Assembly (NCBI GenBank): GCA_035624455.1
Contig: DASPRM010000115.1
Coordinates: forward strand, 1 to 56,603
Direction: 5' to 3'
DNA length: 56,603 nucleotides
From: Terriglobales bacterium
Lineage (GTDB): Bacteria > Acidobacteriota > Terriglobia > Terriglobales > Acidobacteriaceae
In this document: positions 51,830 to 56,603 of the stretch, piece after piece
How positions within the stretch are numbered: the first letter of the stretch is position 1
Layout: each line of letters opens with the position of its first letter
The notes under the pieces: model-generated
Database searches by the model: none
What the model saw: only the letters and a program-made list of their open reading frames with translations
What the model was told of the DNA's origin: nothing
Translations under genes and position numbers: made by a program

Positions 51830-54246
51830 AGCAAGTGGCGCGTCAGGTAAGTCTCGTAGAGACGGCATCGGCACTTCATGTCGCGCGCCGATTCCCCGAC
51901 CACAATTCCGGATGTGCGCAAACGATAAAAATCCTCCATGGAACAAGGAGCGCCATTGCCGCTGAGCAGGTTACGTAGAGAATCACACAGTTTGGAATCC
52001 TGCGCCAGGGTAACCAGAATGCGGCGCAGGTGATCGCCCACCGGTCCTTCGTCGCGCGTCACCGTCTCGCAAAAAACCGGAAATTCCAACTGGTGCGCTG
52101 CGAGCTCATGCAGGCAGCGGCGTGTAAGGTAAGGATGCCCACCCAGCAGGTTATAAAACTGCGCGGCTTGCGCTTCATCCTTTAGAGGCGATCCGTACCG
52201 GTGGTTGAGTTCCGCTACCTGCTCCGCAGTGAAATCCTGCAACGCCAGCCGCGTACCCACGTTGAATGGCGACTGGTTGATGTCGGTAATGAACAGGTGA
52301 GCTTCCGTGGCGTAGGCAATGACCAAGGTCAGCTTCTGCCAAGGCCCCAGCGGATCCAGAGAGCGCTCGTTGTGCCAGGAGCGAAACAAACCGAATACCT
52401 CGCTGGCGAACTTGCAGCTGAACAGGCGATCGACCTCGTCCATTCCCCAAACCAGGCGTCCCTCGGTCCGGCTCAAGATCTCGCGGCGAACGAAGCGCTC
52501 AAAATTAAGACTGGGTCCGCGTTGTGGATTCCAGATGTCCTGGGGAACGACATCAATCTCGAGTTGTTCGGCCAGCGCTTCCCCCAAAGCTTGAAAGAAT
52601 GCTTCGATCGATTGCAGATGGGAGGAGTTCAGCTTCTGGTAGTCGGTGAGCACCACCTTGGCTCCGGTCTTGCGGGCCAGCCATAGCCCCCGCGCCATCA
52701 GCGATGTCTTTCCCATTTGTCGAGCGCCCTTGACCAGAACAATGCTGTCGTTCAGTGAAATCGCAGACAGAAAATCATTGTCCGTGGGCCTGACGATGTA
52801 AAACTGCGAGTCCAGCGGAACCGCTCCTCCAGTGGCTTCCAGCTTGACTTGCCGCACCACCGGCGCAGGCGGATCCTTCAACGACTTCAGCAGGTCCGAG
52901 ACCAACGTGTCGTTGTCCTCGGCCGATCTCCAAGCGCCATATTGGATGGGATCGAGGATGCCCGACAGCGAAGTCGGCACCGGACCGTCGAAGTTTACGC
53001 GTATCGGCAGCAGTTGGGGCTTCCCGTTCTGTCGCTCCCCGGCATCGTGAGCAATCTGGATCTCATAGGTAAGCATGTCGCTGCCCAGAGAAGCCGCCGA
53101 CAGCAATGCTATTACCGCGTCCGCCGAGCAGATGCGATGTTCAATCTCACGCGCCCACTCCATTCCCACCAGCAGATGCCGATCCACGAAGACCTTGTAC
53201 CCATTTCTCAAAAGCTGGCTCTCCAGCAGTTGAAGAACCTGCTCATCAGGTTGCGCCTTGCGTTTGTAGAGGAGAACGACCTGACCCGCGGTAGCCGCAA
53301 CCACCGCAGGAACGGGAGGAGCGATGTCCGCCGCCTGTGCCGCTCGCTGCAAATCAGCGCGCAACTCTGACGCTGATTGATAGCGAAACTCGCGGTCCTT
53401 CACCAGCGCCCGATTGATGATTCTTTCCAGTGCCTCCGGAACGGCGGGGTTGAGAGATACTGCGGGAACCGGCGTGCGGTTCAGGATGGCTTCAAAGACA
53501 ACTGCCGAAGTGTCGCCCGTGAACGGCAGCGCCCCTGTCGCCATTTCATAGAGCACTACGCCAAATGAAAACAAATCGCTGCGGGCATCCAGTTCCATGC
53601 CACGAGCCTGCTCGGGCGACATGTAGGCTACCGTACCTACAAATTCCCCATGCCCGGTAATGCGCCTGCGCTCCGTGGTGGTGGTCACCCGGTTGGAAGT
53701 CGTGGTGCTGGAGGACATGGTCACGGCAGCCATACTCAGGCGGCTGGGAGCCAGCTTGGCCAGCCCGAAGTCGAGAATCTTGGCTTGTCCGCGGCTGGTG
53801 ATGACGATGTTGGCCGGCTTGATATCCCGATGGATGATTCCCTGGCTGTGCGCCGCCTCCAGACCGTCGCTGATTTGGGTAGCAATACTGATGATCTGCG
53901 GTGTGTAGAGCGGCTGCCCTTCGATGAGTTGCTTGAGAGTCATACCCTCCAGCACTTCCATCACCAGAAAATGGGCTCCCTCGTGTTGACCGACGTCATG
54001 AATGGTGCAGATATTGGGATGATTCAGGGATGAGGCGGCACGTGCTTCCAGTTGAAAACGTTCAACCGCCGCGGGATTGTTGGACATGACCTCGGGAAGA
54101 AACTTGATAGCCACCGCGCGGTCCAGGCGAACATCCTTAGCCTTGAACACCACTCCCATGCCGCCTCCGCCGAGCAGCTCTAGGATCTGGTAGTGCGCAA
54201 TTGTCTTCCCTAACAGCGCATCACGCGCCTGCTCCGAATCCAACAT
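51826..54246 (-). CDS. Ser/Thr kinase - TIR - AAA-like ATPase fusion
   Basis: 806 residues, cytoplasmic. Residues 17-310 are a complete Hanks-type kinase: GGGGMGVV (25-32), K48, HRDIKPAN (D141), DFG (159-161), SPEQARG, with a Ser/Thr-rich insertion at about 170-200 ([15 protein letters not shown]). Residues about 320-455 are a TIR domain ([45 protein letters not shown]) with the candidate catalytic Glu E395 in MLTYEIQIA. Residues about 480-800 are an AAA-like ATPase, Walker A GARQMGKT (507-514), Walker B LVWGMDE (598-604), with SPFNVGTR and GHPYLTRR as in the next gene. TIR domains of this kind cleave NAD+ or signal by contact. It heads the operon of ATPase-PEGA and outer-membrane barrel. Confidence 0.93.
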   Translation of the reverse strand: MLDSEQARDALLGKTIAHYQILELLGGGGMGVVFKAKDVRLDRAVAIKFLPEVMSNNPAAVERFQLEARAASSLNHPNICTIHDVGQHEGAHFLVMEVLEGMTLKQLIEGQPLYTPQIISIATQISDGLEAAHSQGIIHRDIKPANIVITSRGQAKILDFGLAKLAPSRLSMAAVTMSSSTTTSNRVTTTTERRRITGHGEFVGTVAYMSPEQARGMELDARSDLFSFGVVLYEMATGALPFTGDTSAVVFEAILNRTPVPAVSLNPAVPEALERIINRALVKDREFRYQSASELRADLQRAAQAADIAPPVPAVVAATAGQVVLLYKRKAQPDEQVLQLLESQLLRNGYKVFVDRHLLVGMEWAREIEHRICSADAVIALLSAASLGSDMLTYEIQIAHDAGERQNGKPQLLPIRVNFDGPVPTSLSGILDPIQYGAWRSAEDNDTLVSDLLKSLKDPPAPVVRQVKLEATGGAVPLDSQFYIVRPTDNDFLSAISLNDSIVLVKGARQMGKTSLMARGLWLARKTGAKVVLTDYQKLNSSHLQSIEAFFQALGEALAEQLEIDVVPQDIWNPQRGPSLNFERFVRREILSRTEGRLVWGMDEVDRLFSCKFASEVFGLFRSWHNERSLDPLGPWQKLTLVIAYATEAHLFITDINQSPFNVGTRLALQDFTAEQVAELNHRYGSPLKDEAQAAQFYNLLGGHPYLTRRCLHELAAHQLEFPVFCETVTRDEGPVGDHLRRILVTLAQDSKLCDSLRNLLSGNGAPCSMEDFYRLRTSGIVVGESARDMKCRCRLYETYLTRHLL

Positions 54247-54610
54247 AATCGGCTCAATCCAACAGACGAAATTCTTCGCCGGGGGGGATTAGGTTGTTTG
54301 CGACGCACTCGAGATCCGGCTTACTTCGTCCTGCATGGCCCGGTCGTCCTTGGCGCGCATGAAGTTAGCTGGCGGAAACAGTTGGCAGTTCCTCAGCCTT
54401 GCAGCGGACGTATCACCCCTCACTTATTCGGATGCTATCCCCCCACTCCCGGAATGTCAACGCAGGAGCTTATTCTGGCCAGAGACGCAGCCACTTACTT
54501 TTGAGGAGGCCTGCCTCGGTGGAACCAAGCGCAGTTTGCTCCGTGCCTTGGAGCATACCCATTTGTATAATTACGGAAACAGGAAAGCTCTTCGCGGCCG
54601 GGGAACTCCG
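54247..54610. other. Divergent intergenic region between kinase-TIR and STAS genes
   Basis: 364 bp with no credible gene. It holds the rightward TATAAT at 54566-54571, 40 nt before the STAS start, with GTGCCT 17 nt upstream of it as a weak -35. No clear leftward promoter for the kinase gene; a run of seven G at about 54284 lies near its start. No palindrome of note. Confidence 0.4.
54566..54571 (+). promoter_or_regulatory. -10 element of the STAS gene
   Basis: Perfect TATAAT. The best -35, GTGCCT, is weak, so an activator or extended contact may be needed. Confidence 0.5.
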
Positions 54611-54964
54611 ATGGAATACGAGATCAGGCGAGTGGGCGACGTTGCGATAATTGACTTGAGCGGTCGCATCACCTTTCACGAACTCTCGGCTCTCGAACCT
54701 GACGGGACCATCCTGCGCAAAATCATTCGTGAGCTACTCGCCGAGGGTCATCGAAAGGTGGTGCTGAACCTGGCAAAAGTGACGCACATTGACAGCTCAG
54801 GAGTAAATGAGTTGGTACGCGCTTCTGCTACGGTGCGCAACAAGGGCGGGCAGTTGAGGATCGCCAACTCCAGTGTTGCCGTGCGGGAGATCTTCCAGGT
54901 AACCAAGCTCGACACCATTCTCGACATGAGTCTGGACGAGGCCACGGCACTGCAGTCGTTTTGA
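54611..54964 (+). CDS. Anti-sigma factor antagonist (STAS domain)
   Basis: 117 residues from the ATG at 54611 (MEYEIRRVGDVAIIDLSGRI); GGGGA lies 7 nt upstream, whereas the longer frame to 54335 crosses the promoter region. The fold is a typical SpoIIAA STAS domain with the phosphorylation motif HIDSSGVNEL (Ser in DSSG, near residues 60-61) and a KGGQLRIANSS strand. Dephosphorylated, such proteins bind an anti-sigma kinase; the kinase-TIR gene is divergent, and a Ser kinase could be its regulator, but its Hanks-type kinase is not of the SpoIIAB type. Function inferred from family. Confidence 0.9.
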   Translation: MEYEIRRVGDVAIIDLSGRITFHELSALEPDGTILRKIIRELLAEGHRKVVLNLAKVTHIDSSGVNELVRASATVRNKGGQLRIANSSVAVREIFQVTKLDTILDMSLDEATALQSF

Positions 54965-55025
54965 GCGTCCAGCATAGACGACAGACGACAGACAAATCCT
55001 CCAACCCAAGGGTGGCGGGGTCCTG

Positions 55026-56063
55026 ATGCAGCTACATTCACTGCCGAAGATCGAACTCCATCTTCATCTGGATTGCTCGCTGAGTTACCAGTCCGTTTCC
55101 GCGCTGGATCCCGACGTCACTCCTGAGAAGTACCAACGCGATTACGTGGCTCCCAAGCTCTGCACGCTGCCGGAATTTCTTGAGCGCTCCCGCAGGGGCG
55201 TCGCGCTGCTGCAAACGCGCGATGCACTTCGGCTTGTAACCGAAGACGTCGTGCACCAACTGGCCGCTGACGGTGTCGTCTATGCCGAACTCCGTTTTGC
55301 TCCGCTGCTACACCTGGAGCGTGGGCTGACTCCCGAGCAGGTGGTTGAGGCGATCGACAGGACTGCAGAACGGATGATCCATGAGACTGGGGTGGAAGTG
55401 CGGTTGATCCTGTGCACGCTGCGTCACTTCACAGAGCAACAAAGCATGCAGACGGTGAAGCTGGTGAAGAGATTCTGCGGCAGCAGGGTGGTAGGTCTTG
55501 ATTTGGCGGGCGACGAAGCTGGTTTTTCACTTCACAACCATGTTGCTGCCTTTCGCTACGCCAGAGAACACAGCTTGAATTACACCGCTCACGCTGGCGA
55601 GGGAGCCGGGCCAGAGAGCGTTTGGGAAGTCGTGAGGCTGCTCGACAGCCGGCGGATCGGCCATGGTACGCGGAGCAGCGAAGATCCCCAATTGGTCGAG
55701 CATTTGCGCCGCGAACGAATTCACCTGGAGATGTGCCCTGCAGCGAATGTGCAAATCATTGCCTCGATTGGAAGCTGGGAGCGGCACCCCATCGATCGCC
55801 TGTATAGGGCTGGTGTCGCGCTCAACGTGAACACCGATACTCGCATGCTCACTCCCACCACGCTGACCAGAGAATACGAGGGGCTGCTGCAGACATTTGG
55901 CTGGGAAGCGCAGGAATTGCTGAACACGAACTTGATGGCAGTGGACGCCGCGTTTGTCGAAGACAACCTGAAACAACAACTGAGGCGACGACTGCAGGAT
56001 GCCTATGGCAAAACGGCTGTGGATGAGGCCAGTGCCGGTGTGGAGACCCAAACCAGCATTTAA
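55026..56063 (+). CDS. add: Adenosine deaminase
   Basis: 345 residues. The zinc ligands and catalytic residues are visible: ELHLHLDCS (two His of HxH), LDLAGDE, TAHAGEG (His ligand and catalytic Glu), IGHGTR and NVNTDTRML. The last motif has Asp-Thr in place of the Asp-Asp of many deaminases, as in some bacterial members that have NTDNR. It deaminates adenosine to inosine in purine salvage; adenine specificity or a relative such as aminofutalosine deaminase cannot be excluded. Start ATG 55026 with GGGG upstream. Follows the STAS gene by 61 nt on the same strand. Confidence 0.93.
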   Translation: MQLHSLPKIELHLHLDCSLSYQSVSALDPDVTPEKYQRDYVAPKLCTLPEFLERSRRGVALLQTRDALRLVTEDVVHQLAADGVVYAELRFAPLLHLERGLTPEQVVEAIDRTAERMIHETGVEVRLILCTLRHFTEQQSMQTVKLVKRFCGSRVVGLDLAGDEAGFSLHNHVAAFRYAREHSLNYTAHAGEGAGPESVWEVVRLLDSRRIGHGTRSSEDPQLVEHLRRERIHLEMCPAANVQIIASIGSWERHPIDRLYRAGVALNVNTDTRMLTPTTLTREYEGLLQTFGWEAQELLNTNLMAVDAAFVEDNLKQQLRRRLQDAYGKTAVDEASAGVETQTSI

Positions 56064-56390
56064 GACGAACGCACAGTTGAAACTGGTTTATTACTTAAGA
56101 TTAGGTCATGCCGGCTGAAGTGGCTCAGGCTGAGCCCGCGCAGCCGGCAAAGCACCCATGCATTTCGGGAAGGGCGCTACACGCTTTTTCACAAACAAAG
56201 CAGTGGGTGCCCTATCCTGAGCTGAGCGAAGCGAAGGGTGGGTCATTGGCACGAACTGACAGCGCGCCAAGCACGCTCAAGAACGTAGCCCCCAGCGTGA
56301 GCTGGGGGAGGGAAGTGAAATGGCTTGCAAGCCCGCCCCGGCCAAGCGGGTGAGACAGTCTTCCTCAGCTACGAGTTTGAGGTAAACGCT
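56064..56390. repeat. Repeat-rich intergenic region before tRNA-Arg
   Basis: 327 bp with no credible gene. It holds the family C repeat inverted (TCCTGAGCTGAGCGAAGCGA, 56217-56236, then AGGGTGG), and CCCCCAGC-GTGA-GCTGGGGG (56289-56308), a perfect 8-bp hairpin. An 81-codon frame read through it is made of these repeats and is not believed. Confidence 0.5.
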
Positions 56391-56391
56391 C

Positions 56392-56400
56392 TGATATAAT
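56392..56400 (+). promoter_or_regulatory. tRNA-Arg promoter, extended -10
   Basis: TGATATAAT: TG-n plus a perfect TATAAT, 11 nt before the tRNA. No good -35, which an extended -10 can do without. The T-run that follows (56400-56405) is part of the discriminator region. Confidence 0.65.
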
Positions 56401-56411
56401 TTTTTCGCGAC

Positions 56412-56488
56412 GCGCCCTTAGCTCAGCTGGATAGAGCGTCTGGCTACGAACCAGAAGGTCGGGAGTTCGAATCTCTCAGGGCGCGCCA
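56412..56488 (+). tRNA. tRNA-Arg (anticodon ACG)
   Basis: 77 nt including encoded CCA. The cloverleaf is complete: acceptor GCGCCCT/AGGGCGC, D-arm with AGCTCAGCTGGATAGAGC, anticodon stem TCTGG/CCAGA around CTACGAA (anticodon ACG, 56446-56448, wobble A normally edited to inosine to read CGN), and T-arm GGGAGTTCGAATCTCTC... with TTCGAAT. The terminal CCA is genomic. Confidence 0.97.
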
Positions 56489-56603
56489 TTCCTCTGTTTT
56501 GGCCCTCTCAAAGATCAAGTCGAACGGCCTTTTGTAGCTGGGGTAAAGACTTACACCATCGGTGGCGCAGTTCGAAAGCACTGTCCTGAGGAGTTTGCTC
56601 TGG

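Noticed and set aside
56108-56353. An 81-codon plus-strand frame
   Set aside because: It is translated from interspersed repeats and a hairpin; no real protein features.

Overview
The window reads as ordinary chromosome of an acidobacterium, probably of the Terriglobia (Koribacter/Sulfotelmatobacter-like). Pointers are a VWFA-domain protein of the acidobacterial type (6191-7258), many secreted proteins with carboxypeptidase-regulatory-like or Ig-like folds, a large share of two-component and Ser/Thr-kinase genes, moderately high GC, and several families of short intergenic repeats. No rRNA, CRISPR array, transposase or prophage gene was seen. One tRNA (Arg-ACG) lies at the right end. The assignment is inference from gene content, not from a marker-gene comparison.

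Layout. 1-11 kb: a cut-off protein, a cold-shock gene with a structured leader, a TRIC-type channel, a methyltransferase-like secreted protein, a MEDS-PAS histidine kinase, the VWFA protein and small envelope proteins. 11-14.4 kb: an 11-mer-repeat LEA-like protein, a second cold-shock gene sharing the first one's leader, and groES-groEL under a CIRCE operator. 14.5-21.3 kb: secreted proteins, then an iron-uptake operon read leftward: FTR1-DUF2318 permease, two FtsX/MacB-type permeases, and an ABC ATPase fused to a complete DtxR-family regulator, with a Fur-box-like palindrome upstream. 21.5-25.5 kb: two decayed NTF2-like genes and a tightly overlapping four-gene operon (TPR protein, two coiled-coil proteins, SprT-like protease). 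25.5-34.4 kb: uvrA, a fused homocysteine methyltransferase/methylenetetrahydrofolate reductase, a beta-propeller lipoprotein and a penicillin-acylase-family enzyme. 34.5-37.7 kb: ArsR and Fur family regulators and an iodothyronine-deiodinase-like selenoprotein whose in-frame UGA is followed by a SECIS-like hairpin. 37.9-46 kb: two-component genes, a bestrophin-like protein, a DHH phosphoesterase, a zinc-ribbon protein and a LigD-type DNA ligase. 46-56.6 kb: an Ig-like secreted protein behind a long structured leader, then a leftward operon of a kinase-TIR-ATPase, a related ATPase-PEGA membrane protein and an outer-membrane barrel, divergent from a STAS anti-sigma antagonist, then adenosine deaminase and tRNA-Arg.

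The strongest points for follow-up are (i) the UGA-split deiodinase-like gene, which is one selenoprotein rather than two ORFs; (ii) the ABC-ATPase/DtxR fusion at the end of an iron operon; (iii) the kinase-TIR-ATPase and its paralogous ATPase partner, laid out like a signalling or conflict system; and (iv) several interspersed repeat families and paired leaders that gene annotation does not explain. All functional statements come from reading motifs by eye; no database search was run.
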